From the IMG/VR virus record IMGVR_UViG_3300042691_030535, positions 1 through 42,385 of that record: a DNA stretch of 42,385 bases. One strand, given 5' to 3'. The notes beneath the pieces were generated by a model that did not search any database, was not told the origin of the DNA, and worked only from the letters and a program-made list of their open reading frames with translations. The DNA is from a virus. Shown in pieces: positions 6,174-14,611 of this stretch. A program made the position numbers and the translations under genes. Position 1 is the stretch's first letter; every line of letters begins with the position of its first letter.

Positions 6174-6738
6174 TCGCCCACCCCTGGCCCGGTTCAAACC
6201 GATAGGCCCCGTTCCCGATCGAGCGAACCATCCATCGCCGGCCAAACCGTTCTCGACTGAAATGCAGCGCCTTGCCATTGGGGCTGATGGTTTCGCCGGT
6301 GAGCAAATCGGGATCCCCCCACGGGTCGTTGACGATCACCGAGTTTCTGGTGTGCCCGTAGGCGATCGCCCAATGCCCCCCGCCGCTCGGGCGATGCACT
6401 GGGCCACGGTGCAGGTATCCGCAGGGAACCGGGATGCCGCGAGCGATCTGGTGCTCGATCGTCAAAAAATCGGCCGCTTGGTCAAACCGCGCAGCGATGC
6501 CGTAGTGGGCCAGGGCCTGGATCTGGGCAGAGGCCTGCGTGGTGTCGCCGAACCGCTGCACCGTCGCCAGGTATTGATCATCCCCGTTGGGCCCATGAAG
6601 GGTGCCGGGCTTCAGGGCTTCCAGCAGCATCGCGCAACTGGACGAGAAGCAGGTGCGGTCCCGCTGCCCCAGCTGCGCCGAATCCCGCTGGCGGTAATAG
6701 GGCACGCCGGTCAGTGGATTGGTGGGAGCAGCCGTCAC
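6151..6738 (-). CDS. C39-like cysteine peptidase, possible endolysin or virion peptidoglycan peptidase
   Basis: With the GTG start at 6738 the product is 195 residues; a TTG at 6786 would add 16. It has a papain-like C39_2 layout: VPYYRQRDS near the start, catalytic Cys30 in RTCFSSSCAMLLEAL, His122 in GGGHWAIAYGH and Asp138 in IVNDPWGD. C39-like domains in phages cleave peptidoglycan cross-bridges or act at tail tips. No membrane segment or secretion signal is present. It lies head-to-head with a probable virion gene, near the distal tail genes, so lysis or entry is the likely task. Confidence 0.75.
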   Translation of the reverse strand: MTAAPTNPLTGVPYYRQRDSAQLGQRDRTCFSSSCAMLLEALKPGTLHGPNGDDQYLATVQRFGDTTQASAQIQALAHYGIAARFDQAADFLTIEHQIARGIPVPCGYLHRGPVHRPSGGGHWAIAYGHTRNSVIVNDPWGDPDLLTGETISPNGKALHFSRERFGRRWMVRSIGNGAYRFEPGQGWAIIADPVR

Positions 6739-6777
6739 AGGCTCGGTAGCATAGCGGCAACAATCTAGCCCTGCCCA

Positions 6778-7632
6778 ATGCCCCAATTCATCCTCAGCAA
6801 CCGGGCGCAGTACAGCCTGGCCACTGCTGACATGCCGCTAACCGGCACGTTTTATGGTCAGTTGATGACATCTAGTTTTACATTTAGCCCGGACACGCAT
6901 GACACAATCGCTGCAATCAGCAGCGGCGAGATCACACCTGTTACCGGATATTCAGCAGGTGGAAAGCCGGTAACGCTAAGTAATTCGATGAACACCACGA
7001 CCGGTGTAAATACCCTACTTATTGCCCCGGTTCAGTGGGAAGCCGCCATTACAGGCGCCCAAGGCATCTTGATCTACTACCGCCCAACAGGATCGACCGC
7101 TTCCCAGCAGATCGTACTGGGATACAACCATCTCGGCGGCCCTCAAGCAAGTACAGGCGGGCTGTTCAGAATCGAGCAGATGAAGATCGAAACCGTCAAG
7201 ACAGGAAGCGCAAATATCACAATTCCCCATGCAACTGTCAACGCGATCATAAACGAAACCATAAATCTGAGCGCTGGCAACTTCTACGCAATGCTGCTAG
7301 GTGCTAGCTACACCCCCAGCGCCGCTCATTCGTTCCGGTCAGATCTCACCAACGAGGTGACCGGCGCTGGCTACACCGCTGGTGGCGTGGCTGCCCCGTT
7401 GACGATCACGCGGGACGATGCCGCTAACGTCACCCTGGTCAGGGCCGAGCAAATCATCCATCCAGCTTGCACGGTTTCGCCTAAGTTTGTAGCCTATTAT
7501 CAGCGGCTTGGTGGGGCGGCTTCCGCTGATCGAGTTGTGATGATTGCCAATTTTGGCACAACCTACCCTTCTGGTGGTGCCGTATATCCAATCAATGCAA
7601 ACGAAATTATCATCGGCGGGGTTTACGTTTGA
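6778..7632 (+). CDS. Probable virion protein (284 aa) on the plus strand
   Basis: A beta-rich, Gly/Thr/Ser/Ala-rich protein typical of tail-tip or fibre components of Synechococcus phages. It shows internal similarity: GYSAGGKPVTLSNS near residue 60 and GYTAGGVAAPLTITRDDAAN near 200. No catalytic motif or signal peptide. It starts with ATG and runs opposite to the adjacent late tail operon; the next plus gene starts in its TGA. Codon composition is less GC-biased than neighbouring genes, with several AT-rich stretches. The structural role is inferred from composition and position. Confidence 0.65.
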   Translation: MPQFILSNRAQYSLATADMPLTGTFYGQLMTSSFTFSPDTHDTIAAISSGEITPVTGYSAGGKPVTLSNSMNTTTGVNTLLIAPVQWEAAITGAQGILIYYRPTGSTASQQIVLGYNHLGGPQASTGGLFRIEQMKIETVKTGSANITIPHATVNAIINETINLSAGNFYAMLLGASYTPSAAHSFRSDLTNEVTGAGYTAGGVAAPLTITRDDAANVTLVRAEQIIHPACTVSPKFVAYYQRLGGAASADRVVMIANFGTTYPSGGAVYPINANEIIIGGVYV

Positions 7633-7973
7633 TGGATTTTCCTGAATCCTGCCTGCCAATCGGGAGGCCACACACGCATGGCGATTTCAATATCGCTGCC
7701 GAACTTGACCGGCGTTTTTTGCTGAGCGATACCCTGTCTGGCCAGACCGTGAGCCTGCCCCTGCCGGTACTCACGCCCGCGCAGTTCGGCGATTTCCAGG
7801 AGCACTTCCGGACCGTGGGCCTGTTGTCGTCCTGGGAGCTGCCTGCAGCGGTTTGGGTGGGGCGTGCCATCCCACCGTCGCCGATCCGGTGGCGGTATGC
7901 GTCGGCGCCGTCCTGGGCCCTGCTGCCTGGGGAGCTGTGGCAGGTTACCGGGGTTCAATTGAGAGCGGTTTGA
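7632..7973 (+). CDS. Hypothetical protein paired with the plus-strand virion gene (113 aa)
   Basis: ATG at 7632 overlaps the upstream TGA (TGATG). The sequence contains DFPESCLPIGRPHTHGDFN, LPLPVLTPAQFGDFQEHF and RWRYASAPSWALLPGELWQV. It resembles small tail-associated proteins that accompany a fibre. It ends 15 bases before the convergent end of the late operon, with no terminator hairpin seen between them. Confidence 0.6.
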   Translation: MDFPESCLPIGRPHTHGDFNIAAELDRRFLLSDTLSGQTVSLPLPVLTPAQFGDFQEHFRTVGLLSSWELPAAVWVGRAIPPSPIRWRYASAPSWALLPGELWQVTGVQLRAV

Positions 7974-7988
7974 TCCGGGCCGCCCTGC

Positions 7989-9206
7989 CTAGGTGCGGGG
8001 GAATGGCGCGGTGTCTACGGTGTAGGGCGCAATCCCCCGACAAGCCGCCGTCAACCGCAGCTCATCGATATAGGCATGGGCGCCTTTGTTTGTGACCCAG
8101 CCGATCCTTGCGCCTGAAAAATCCAAGGGGCCCAGGATCTCTGAGTCTCTGGTCATCACCAAGTCACCATTCACGAAATAGTAATAAACCCAACCAGTAC
8201 CAGCGGCATTTAACGCCCTGGTGTATTTCAGTGCTAGCCATGTATTGATTGATGAGAAGTATGACTGGAACGCTTGTCCGTTAAAATAAATCATATACAT
8301 ATTATTGTCACTTGAATCTATGCCAGCCTGCGCCCCAGATCCTTTCCCCAGGATTGTATGATTTTTGACGCTGCGCATTCTGATGCGAGCTTCAAGGGTA
8401 GCTTCGCCTTGTATCACAAGCCTGGAATCCGTCGGCAGTTGAACCGCGCTAGCTGGGCTGTCAAAGTCTGGCTGAGTAAGTTTTAGCGAACTGCCGCCAA
8501 ATACTGATTGCTCGGTTGATATTTCTGCATTGCCCACTGCTGAAAGCGACAGCCCCAGAGGGCCCTCATCAACAAACGATTGCGACCCGTTGGTGCCACT
8601 GAAGCCGCACAGCAGCAGGGTTTCGGCCCAGTAGAAATCCTCGCCGGTCGGGATTCTGGCGTTTGCCGGTGTGGTCCGCAGCAGCAGGAACGCGGATTGG
8701 GATGGCGTGCCGGTGGCCATCCCTGCTGCTGTGGGGGTTAGCTGCAGGGTTGCCGAGGCGCTGGGGGTACCCGCTGGCAGGGCCCTGGCTGCTGTGGTCC
8801 GCAGCTCGAGACGGGCCGATGCAGAGGGGGTCGAAGCTCGGCGAATCCAGACGCCAACGAACTCGCACGTCAGGCGGTAGAACTCGCTGCCGGCGACTGC
8901 TTGAATGTCGTCCTGCCCGATCGGCCGCGCATAGGTCCACTGGAACCCTGCCGGGGTTAAAGCCGTGGCCAGGGTCACCGGGTCGAACCCGAACGATTTG
9001 CCGCGCTGACTGAGCTGGTGATCTGGCACGCTCTGGGCCTGGGCCTCGGTGAGCCCTTCAAACGTGAGCGTCAGGCTGTCACCGCTCGCCACCAGGTCGG
9101 CGGTGCTGGTGGTGGTGGAGCCGTCGTAGCCGACCTGCAGGGTGGCAGGCACCGCGCCGGGGGTGATCAAGACGGTGGCGGGGCGTAGGGGGGGGAAGTT
9201 GGCCAT
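7989..9206 (-). CDS. Tail tip protein with C-terminal LamG/concanavalin-like domain (405 aa)
   Basis: Last gene of the minus-strand late operon. An N-terminal beta domain (residues 1 to about 125) is followed by three short repeats built on TPSASARLELRTT, TPSASATLQLTPT and TPSQSAFLLLRTT. After a linker, a jelly-roll domain of about 190 residues follows: QSFVDEGPLGLSLS, SSLKLTQPDF, ATLEARIRMRS, WVYYYFVNGDLVM and HAYIDELRLT are typical LamG/ConA-like strands. Such domains bind glycans, so a receptor-binding role is likely. Confidence 0.75.
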   Translation of the reverse strand: MANFPPLRPATVLITPGAVPATLQVGYDGSTTTSTADLVASGDSLTLTFEGLTEAQAQSVPDHQLSQRGKSFGFDPVTLATALTPAGFQWTYARPIGQDDIQAVAGSEFYRLTCEFVGVWIRRASTPSASARLELRTTAARALPAGTPSASATLQLTPTAAGMATGTPSQSAFLLLRTTPANARIPTGEDFYWAETLLLCGFSGTNGSQSFVDEGPLGLSLSAVGNAEISTEQSVFGGSSLKLTQPDFDSPASAVQLPTDSRLVIQGEATLEARIRMRSVKNHTILGKGSGAQAGIDSSDNNMYMIYFNGQAFQSYFSSINTWLALKYTRALNAAGTGWVYYYFVNGDLVMTRDSEILGPLDFSGARIGWVTNKGAHAYIDELRLTAACRGIAPYTVDTAPFPRT

Positions 9207-9209
9207 TGA

Positions 9210-11345
9210 CTAGACGCCTCCTAGATCCCGTGCCGTCCAATCGTATTGCCACGTATCTGCAAAGCTGCCATCTACCAGGTGCTGATATGAATTTTTCACG
9301 CCTAGCGTGCCGTCTGCATTAACTACTTGAACGTATGTAAAGTTATCATTGGAATCTTCGTCTATATAAGCTGACTGTCCTGGGGTGATACTTATGTCAA
9401 TTTGCTGAATATACACAGATCCTTTGGGTCCATGCTTAGCAAAATCGCCAATAGCTACATAGCTCAATAGTAACACGTATTTTGTGTAATCCTGCGGCGG
9501 CCTCGGTGGTACTGGCGGATTTGCTGGCCCCGTTGGCGTGCCAGGCTGCGAGGGGATGCCGGGGGGATCGACCGGGCCGGTGGGTGGCAGGGGGGCAGGG
9601 GGAGCGCTGCCGCCGCCTCCGCCTCCGCCAGACCCGCCTCCGCCGCCATCACCGCCACCTCCGCCGACATTGAATCCCCCGCCCACATATTCGCCGCTGG
9701 CTGGCCGCCGGCCGTAGCGCCCGTAGAACCAGACCTCCTCGCTCGTCCAGCTTTGCTCGTCCGGCGCGGGGATGCTGCAGTCGGTGGCCCGGCTGGAATC
9801 TGCATCGCAGGAGGGGGCAGTGTCGCCGCTCAACAGGAACGCGCTCTCGACCCGAACCGCTGCCACGTCCAGGGCCACCAGGGATCGCCCCAACTGGTCA
9901 ACCGGGCAGTGCTCCAACTGCAGGGTGAGAATGCCCTCGCGTCCGGTCTTGGCGCTGACGATCCAGTAGAGCTCAATCAGGGGGCTGCTCACCCCGTCCA
10001 CATCCTCGCGGTCTAGCTGTAGTTGAATCAGCTCGCCATCCCCCAGGGTCGAATTCCAGTAACCGGATTTGATCGCCACCGCTGCGGTGTGGGTGATGTG
10101 CCGCCGCTTCGCCTGGCCAAATCGCATCGCCCTCGCCGCATGAATTTCGGTTGTAGCGAACTGGCTGAGATCGTGTTCTTCTGTTGGCGCGGAGTCTGGG
10201 CAGTCGTCGTAGGCCACCTCCGTGGTCCGGGTCATCCTGGACAATCCGTCAGGCCCCTGCTGGCGCCATGCCACCAGCGCTCGATAAGGTCGGCTGGCCT
10301 CAGCGCTCACCGTTTGCCAGGTGTAGCTGCCATCGACGGTTGCCTCGCCATCAAACACCCACCGTGGCCTCAGCGGCTCGGTGTCGATGGCCCCAGTTGA
10401 CGTAACGGGCAGCAGCGGCCGCAAGCCATAGCGACCGGCGATCTTGGTTTCCCGCACCAGGAAATAGGGGCCCACCTTGCTCATCCAGTCGCTGATGCCG
10501 GTTGGCTCTGACAGCACCCCATTCCAATAGAAACCGTTGGCATCCATGAACCGGGCCGCTGCGGCAAGCGACTCCCGATCGATCCGGACCGGGGCGGTGC
10601 GGCCATCGTTGTTCAGTAGGTATAAATAAAGTTCGCCTAGGTTGTTAGAGCTGCCGTAAACACCATCCAGCAACCTGATTGATTCGACTCCGTTGCGGAT
10701 GAATAGATTTATTTTTCGCTTCCAGTGGCCACGGTCTGGCAGGCCGACGCCATCAGCATCAAAGCCGTTGAAGTTTACAGCGCTGAACGATACAGTCGTT
10801 AGGTCTTTATGTGTGCCAACCGTGCCGCATTGCGTGGGGGCTTGTACTTTGTTGGCAATTAACTGCGAGCCTGAGTAAACATCGACAAGGAAGTTGCCGG
10901 GGGTCCAAGTGCCGGCGGTTTTTGGGCCATAGGACTGGCTGAAATTGCCGACCCGACAGCGGCCCTGGAAAACGCCATTTACAGAGATGCCGCCGAGCCG
11001 GCCCTGGGAAACAACCAGCCTCCACTTGACGGCCACGGCATTGGCCACGGGCTGGCCTTCAAGTACCGGGGAGTCGAACCGGCAGGCCGTGGCCTTCGGG
11101 CTCACGATCACCCCGCCGATGCCAGCATCTGATGGGCTGCTGCAGCTGTCGCCGATCCGCCGACACCAGACGATGGGGGCCCGCTCGAACAGCCCCATTG
11201 CCTGCTGGTTGGCGTTCCAATCGGACTGGGCCTCGGTGGTGGTGGTGGCCGTCGGCCTGGCGGTTGCGCCCAGGGCAGCGGATCCCGGCACCGTGGCCTT
11301 GCCGTATCTGCTGCCGCCCTGGCTGCTAGCCGAGAATGCAATCAT
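9210..11345 (-). CDS. J-like tail hub / central tail protein (711 aa)
   Basis: A large protein directly after the tape measure and a minor tail protein, in the place of lambda J. It contains hub-like segments (YFLVRETKIAGRYGLRPLLP, SGYWNSTLGDGELIQLQLDR, a WFYGRYGRRP region). A Gly-only linker then a Pro-rich linker at about residues 555-610 leads to a C-terminal beta domain with YVLLLSYVAIGDFAKHG and a DSNDNFTYVQVVNADGTLG segment. The flexible linker may present a terminal receptor-contacting domain. Lambda J is longer (about 1,130 residues). Confidence 0.75.
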   Translation of the reverse strand: MIAFSASSQGGSRYGKATVPGSAALGATARPTATTTTEAQSDWNANQQAMGLFERAPIVWCRRIGDSCSSPSDAGIGGVIVSPKATACRFDSPVLEGQPVANAVAVKWRLVVSQGRLGGISVNGVFQGRCRVGNFSQSYGPKTAGTWTPGNFLVDVYSGSQLIANKVQAPTQCGTVGTHKDLTTVSFSAVNFNGFDADGVGLPDRGHWKRKINLFIRNGVESIRLLDGVYGSSNNLGELYLYLLNNDGRTAPVRIDRESLAAAARFMDANGFYWNGVLSEPTGISDWMSKVGPYFLVRETKIAGRYGLRPLLPVTSTGAIDTEPLRPRWVFDGEATVDGSYTWQTVSAEASRPYRALVAWRQQGPDGLSRMTRTTEVAYDDCPDSAPTEEHDLSQFATTEIHAARAMRFGQAKRRHITHTAAVAIKSGYWNSTLGDGELIQLQLDREDVDGVSSPLIELYWIVSAKTGREGILTLQLEHCPVDQLGRSLVALDVAAVRVESAFLLSGDTAPSCDADSSRATDCSIPAPDEQSWTSEEVWFYGRYGRRPASGEYVGGGFNVGGGGGDGGGGGSGGGGGGGSAPPAPLPPTGPVDPPGIPSQPGTPTGPANPPVPPRPPQDYTKYVLLLSYVAIGDFAKHGPKGSVYIQQIDISITPGQSAYIDEDSNDNFTYVQVVNADGTLGVKNSYQHLVDGSFADTWQYDWTARDLGGV

Positions 11346-11827
11346 GTTGAAAAATCCAGCACGCAGGGCGCGCCGATCAGCTCCTGCGTGAGCACGATTG
11401 GCGGGACCGTCACCGCAACCGGGGGCGGTGAGATGGCGCCCGCGATCGTGATGCCGGTCAGGGGGCCGCTGGCGGTGATGCTGCCCACCAATACCGAATC
11501 AACCCAGACCAGGCCGCCGGTCACAACCTCAAACTGGGTCAGCTCGATCAGCCATTGGTTGGCGTTCGCCTGGATCGCCAGGGCCATGACAGCAGGGGAG
11601 TAGGCGCAGGTGATCTCGACCGATCCGGTCGTCAGGCCCGAGTCAAACCCTGGGCACACGAACTCCTGGAACTCCCAGGACTGCAGCCCGTCGCCATCGC
11701 CGGCGTCAAAGGAGGTGAACGGGGCGTTGTTCAGTCCATCGAGACGGTGCCACCTGGCCTTCGCGTTGCCGCTGCTATCCATCCACTTCAGGGTCTGGGT
11801 GTAGACGTGGGGGCCGTGGTCGGGCAT
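11342..11827 (-). CDS. Minor tail protein (161 aa)
   Basis: It overlaps the J-like start by 4 bases and abuts the tape-measure stop. The protein is beta-rich, with HVYTQTLKWMDSSGNAKARW, LQSWEFQEFVCPG and LIELTQFEVVTGG. The position between tape measure and hub matches the distal-tail/minor-tail proteins (M/L region) of lambdoid tails. No specific family signature is recognised. Confidence 0.6.
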   Translation of the reverse strand: MPDHGPHVYTQTLKWMDSSGNAKARWHRLDGLNNAPFTSFDAGDGDGLQSWEFQEFVCPGFDSGLTTGSVEITCAYSPAVMALAIQANANQWLIELTQFEVVTGGLVWVDSVLVGSITASGPLTGITIAGAISPPPVAVTVPPIVLTQELIGAPCVLDFST

Positions 11828-13755
11828 CAGGCAACGATCCCCAGGGCCTGGCGGCCGTCATAGGACTGGAGGCGATCCCACAGCCCGTCAACCGCGTCAG
11901 CGGCAACGGCCTGGGCATCCTCAATCCTGATCCACTGCGAGCCGTCGGGTTGTTGGATCACCGGGCCGGTTTGCAGGGTGATCACTGGGGCGAAGCTGCC
12001 GCTGGCTGCTCCCCTGGCGCCGCTGCCACCCTGGCGAATGCCCAGACCCTGATCCCCTATCTGCGCTTGGAGGAACTGGGGCACCTTCTTCTGGGGCACG
12101 ATGTATTCAGGGCCTGCCTCGCCGGCCATGATCAGGGTTGGCCGATCCACTCGGCCGCCTACGGCAAACTGCGGCACCTCAACGGGCTGGATCATCCCCA
12201 GCCGCGGACCACGCACCGCCGCGCTCACCGAATTGGCGGCAACAATCAGCCGGTTGATCTGGTCGATGAAGGCGTTGACCGCCCGCCCGGCCAGGTTTAG
12301 GGCTCCATTGATCACCCCCCTCACCGTGCCAATGATCGATTCCCAGGCAGCGGTGATGGGCCGCACCAGTCCCACCGCATAGTCGCGCATCCCGTCCATA
12401 GCCTGATTCCAGGTTTGCCCCAGGCGGGCAATCAGGCCATTCTCTGGGCCGATGATCGTGTCAAAAAATGCCGCAAAGTTGGCGACGATGTTCGGCAGGA
12501 TGTTGCTGGCGTAGCTGCTGATGCCGTCCAGCATCAGGTTCCAGCCACCGCCGATCATTGCGATGAACCCGGTGGCGGGGTTGGCGATCAGATCGAACAG
12601 CCCCCTAAAGGCGTCGGCGATTTGGTCGCGGAAACTGAAAATGGCAACGGCCGTGGCGACAGCAGCCGCACCAATCAGGATCGGGGCGGAGACGAACCCG
12701 GCGACCAGGGCGGCTAGGCTGGTTGCTACTGAGGTAATACCGCCGGCCCAGCCAGCAAGGGTGGCTCCAATGCCTGCCCCGGCTAGAGCCGTGCCTGCCC
12801 CTGTGGCGGAAGCTCCTACCGCCGTTTGCGCTGCGGCCAATTGAGTGGCGGCAACAGCAGCGGCAGACTGGGCAGCTGCTGCTCTAGTTGCAGCAGCTGC
12901 CAGCCCGCTAATCAGCCCTGTCGAAGCGGCGATAGCCGGGGCCAGTGCGGTAAACGCAATGCCTAACCCAATGGCAAGCCCAACCGTCGTTTGAAGCCAG
13001 CCAGGCAACTTTGTCATTGCGTCGGTAGCCGCCAAAACCGCAGAAGCTACGGCGTCCAGCGCAGGGATTAGAGCAATTGTGAGGCTTGTTGCCATCCCTC
13101 CGATCTTGCCTTGAATCATTGTTAGCTTTACTTCGTATTCGTGCGCTTTTTTTGCGAATGCCGTTGTCATCTTGCCGCCCATTTTTTCAATTGCATCGCC
13201 GCCCATATTTAACATTGGCACCATCTCGGCGCCAGCTTTGCCAAATAACTGAATTGCTAGCGCTGTTTTGTCAATGCCTGCAGGCATTGCCTTAAACTTA
13301 TTCGCAACATCAAATATTACTTTATCCGCGCTTTTAAGTTGACCGCTGGCATCCCGAGAAGAAAGACCTAGCTTGTCAAGGGCTTTATCTGCATTGCCGC
13401 TGTATAATTCTTTAGACAATTTGGCTATACTTTTAGCTACTGAATCAATATCAGTGCCGCTCATTCCAGCGGCCTTTTTAAATTTAGCCAGAGACTCAAC
13501 TGAAACACCTGTGCGCTCGCTTAAGATATGCATTGATTTTGCAGCGTCAAGCGATTTCATTGCTAGCGCCGTAATTCCTCCCAACGTCACGGCTGGGGCC
13601 AGCGCTCCTAGCGCCCCCCCCAAAGGCCCAGCCGACCGAAGCAAGCTGGAAGCGGCCGTGCTCGCCTGGCCCAATCCGGTTGTGAGCTTGGAGATCTGCT
13701 CAGAGCCCGTAACCTTGGCCCCGATCTTCAAGATCGCATCAAAATTCACCGCCAT
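11827..13755 (-). CDS. Tape measure protein (642 aa)
   Basis: A long helical protein with the usual tape-measure layout: coiled N-terminal part, several hydrophobic Ala/Gly-rich membrane-like segments (AMTKLPGWLQTTVGLAIGLG; LAALVAGFVSAPILIGAAAV), a PLGGALGALAPAV stretch near residue 45, and a C-terminal part with the common FAVGGRVDRPTLIMAGEAGP motif. It sets tail length and reaches the membrane at ejection. It follows the chaperone genes by one base. The size predicts a tail of roughly 100 nm by the usual 0.15 nm per residue rule. Confidence 0.88.
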   Translation of the reverse strand: MAVNFDAILKIGAKVTGSEQISKLTTGLGQASTAASSLLRSAGPLGGALGALAPAVTLGGITALAMKSLDAAKSMHILSERTGVSVESLAKFKKAAGMSGTDIDSVAKSIAKLSKELYSGNADKALDKLGLSSRDASGQLKSADKVIFDVANKFKAMPAGIDKTALAIQLFGKAGAEMVPMLNMGGDAIEKMGGKMTTAFAKKAHEYEVKLTMIQGKIGGMATSLTIALIPALDAVASAVLAATDAMTKLPGWLQTTVGLAIGLGIAFTALAPAIAASTGLISGLAAAATRAAAAQSAAAVAATQLAAAQTAVGASATGAGTALAGAGIGATLAGWAGGITSVATSLAALVAGFVSAPILIGAAAVATAVAIFSFRDQIADAFRGLFDLIANPATGFIAMIGGGWNLMLDGISSYASNILPNIVANFAAFFDTIIGPENGLIARLGQTWNQAMDGMRDYAVGLVRPITAAWESIIGTVRGVINGALNLAGRAVNAFIDQINRLIVAANSVSAAVRGPRLGMIQPVEVPQFAVGGRVDRPTLIMAGEAGPEYIVPQKKVPQFLQAQIGDQGLGIRQGGSGARGAASGSFAPVITLQTGPVIQQPDGSQWIRIEDAQAVAADAVDGLWDRLQSYDGRQALGIVA

Positions 13756-14118
13756 CTAGGCACCCCTCAGCAACAGCAGCAATTCCTGCTCCATCACCTC
13801 CAGATCATCCATCAGCGCTGCAACCGCGCCACGGCCACGGCGAAGGCTTGCCAGGTCGATCACCGCCGGGTAGTTGAGCCCGGTGCGGACTGCATACGGG
13901 TGGCCCTCAGAGGTGTAGTTGGTGGCCCAGTTCCATTGCGTCCAGACCCGGCACCAAAGCAGGAACGCATCCAGGTTCTCGGGCCATATCCAGCAGATGG
14001 GCTCGGCGGGTTCGGGGCGTTGCTCAGGCACAAAGCCGACAATGCCCAGCCGCTTTGCCTCTCCAGCCAGGCGAGCGTTTTCTTGCGACTGGGTTTCAAC
14101 GGGGCCGGCAGCGGTCAT
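13756..14118 (-). CDS. T-like tail assembly chaperone part (DUF1799-like), read by frameshift
   Basis: The frame holds ICWIWPENLDAFLLWCRVWT followed by QWNWATNYTSEGHPYAVRTG, which resembles DUF1799 proteins encoded just before phage tape measures. An ATG at 14118 overlaps the G-like stop, but the frame is open upstream to the slippery site at 14160-14166, so it is probably mainly made as a G-T fusion. The short C-terminal helix is very Leu/Glu-rich. Confidence 0.7.
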   Translation of the reverse strand: MTAAGPVETQSQENARLAGEAKRLGIVGFVPEQRPEPAEPICWIWPENLDAFLLWCRVWTQWNWATNYTSEGHPYAVRTGLNYPAVIDLASLRRGRGAVAALMDDLEVMEQELLLLLRGA

Positions 14119-14567
14119 TTGCCGATGCCATTCCCTCGCGATGGCTTGGAGGTTGGCTTTTTTCCCGCTTCAGGATCAGTGAGGGTGTTCCACACGCAAA
14201 CCAGGGCATCAGCCATTCCAGGGAATTCGATCACCCGCTTTTTCGAATCAGGCGTAAATTCCATCGGCTCGTTGTCGTCGCCTCCCCGCATGTCATCGCC
14301 CCAACCGACCAGCACTTTTTCGGCGATCGGGACCAGGCTTAGCCGCTCCAGTCCTTCAGCCGCAGCAGGAGACTCCGTGCCATTATTGATGGCCTGAATG
14401 ACTGCGGCATAGGCGCGGAATTTCTCTCGCATCTCTTCAATCTCGGTTTGCTGGCCCCGCTCAAAGATGGCCGTAAACGACACATCCTCGCGCCCGCCCT
14501 CAATCGGAATGCTGAGCTTCACTTCACCGCTGAAAGTGCTGCCAACCTGGTCGATATTAAAAGCCAT
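13756..14567 (-). CDS. G-T fusion tail chaperone by programmed -1 frameshift (about 270 aa)
   Basis: Reading 136 codons from 14567 to the slippery heptamer GGGAAAA, then shifting -1, gives an uninterrupted frame (KANLQAIAREWHRQMTAAG across the join) into the T-like frame ending at 13756. This is the lambda G/GT arrangement, where a few percent of ribosomes shift and the fusion links the tail tube protein to the tape measure. The join sequence is stop-free and protein-like. Frameshift efficiency is not knowable from sequence. Confidence 0.65.
14115..14567 (-). CDS. G-like tail assembly chaperone (150 aa)
   Basis: It lies between the tail tube gene and the T-like frame, as lambda G does. The N-terminal beta part (MAFNIDQVGSTFSGEVKLSI; DVSFTAIFERGQQTEIEEMR) is followed by a helical half with VLVGWGDDMRGGDDNEPMEF and FPGMADALVCVWNTLTD, typical of tail chaperones with a WxxM-like core. 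The last 15 codons after the slippery site form a basic Ser/Lys tail. It holds the tape measure during tail assembly. Confidence 0.75.
   Translation of the reverse strand: MAFNIDQVGSTFSGEVKLSIPIEGGREDVSFTAIFERGQQTEIEEMREKFRAYAAVIQAINNGTESPAAAEGLERLSLVPIAEKVLVGWGDDMRGGDDNEPMEFTPDSKKRVIEFPGMADALVCVWNTLTDPEAGKKPTSKPSRGNGIGK
14160..14166 (-). promoter_or_regulatory. Slippery heptamer GGGAAAA for -1 ribosomal frameshifting
   Basis: On the minus strand the zero frame reads GCG GGA AAA AAG, so the heptamer is phased as G GGA AAA, the X XXY YYZ form. Lambda uses GGGAAAG at the same place near the end of gene G. Only the frame -1 continuation reaches the T-like frame. Confidence 0.7.
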
Positions 14568-14611
14568 GGGAGAAAATCAAGAACGCAGGATTGGGTTGGG
14601 ACTTGAGCCGA

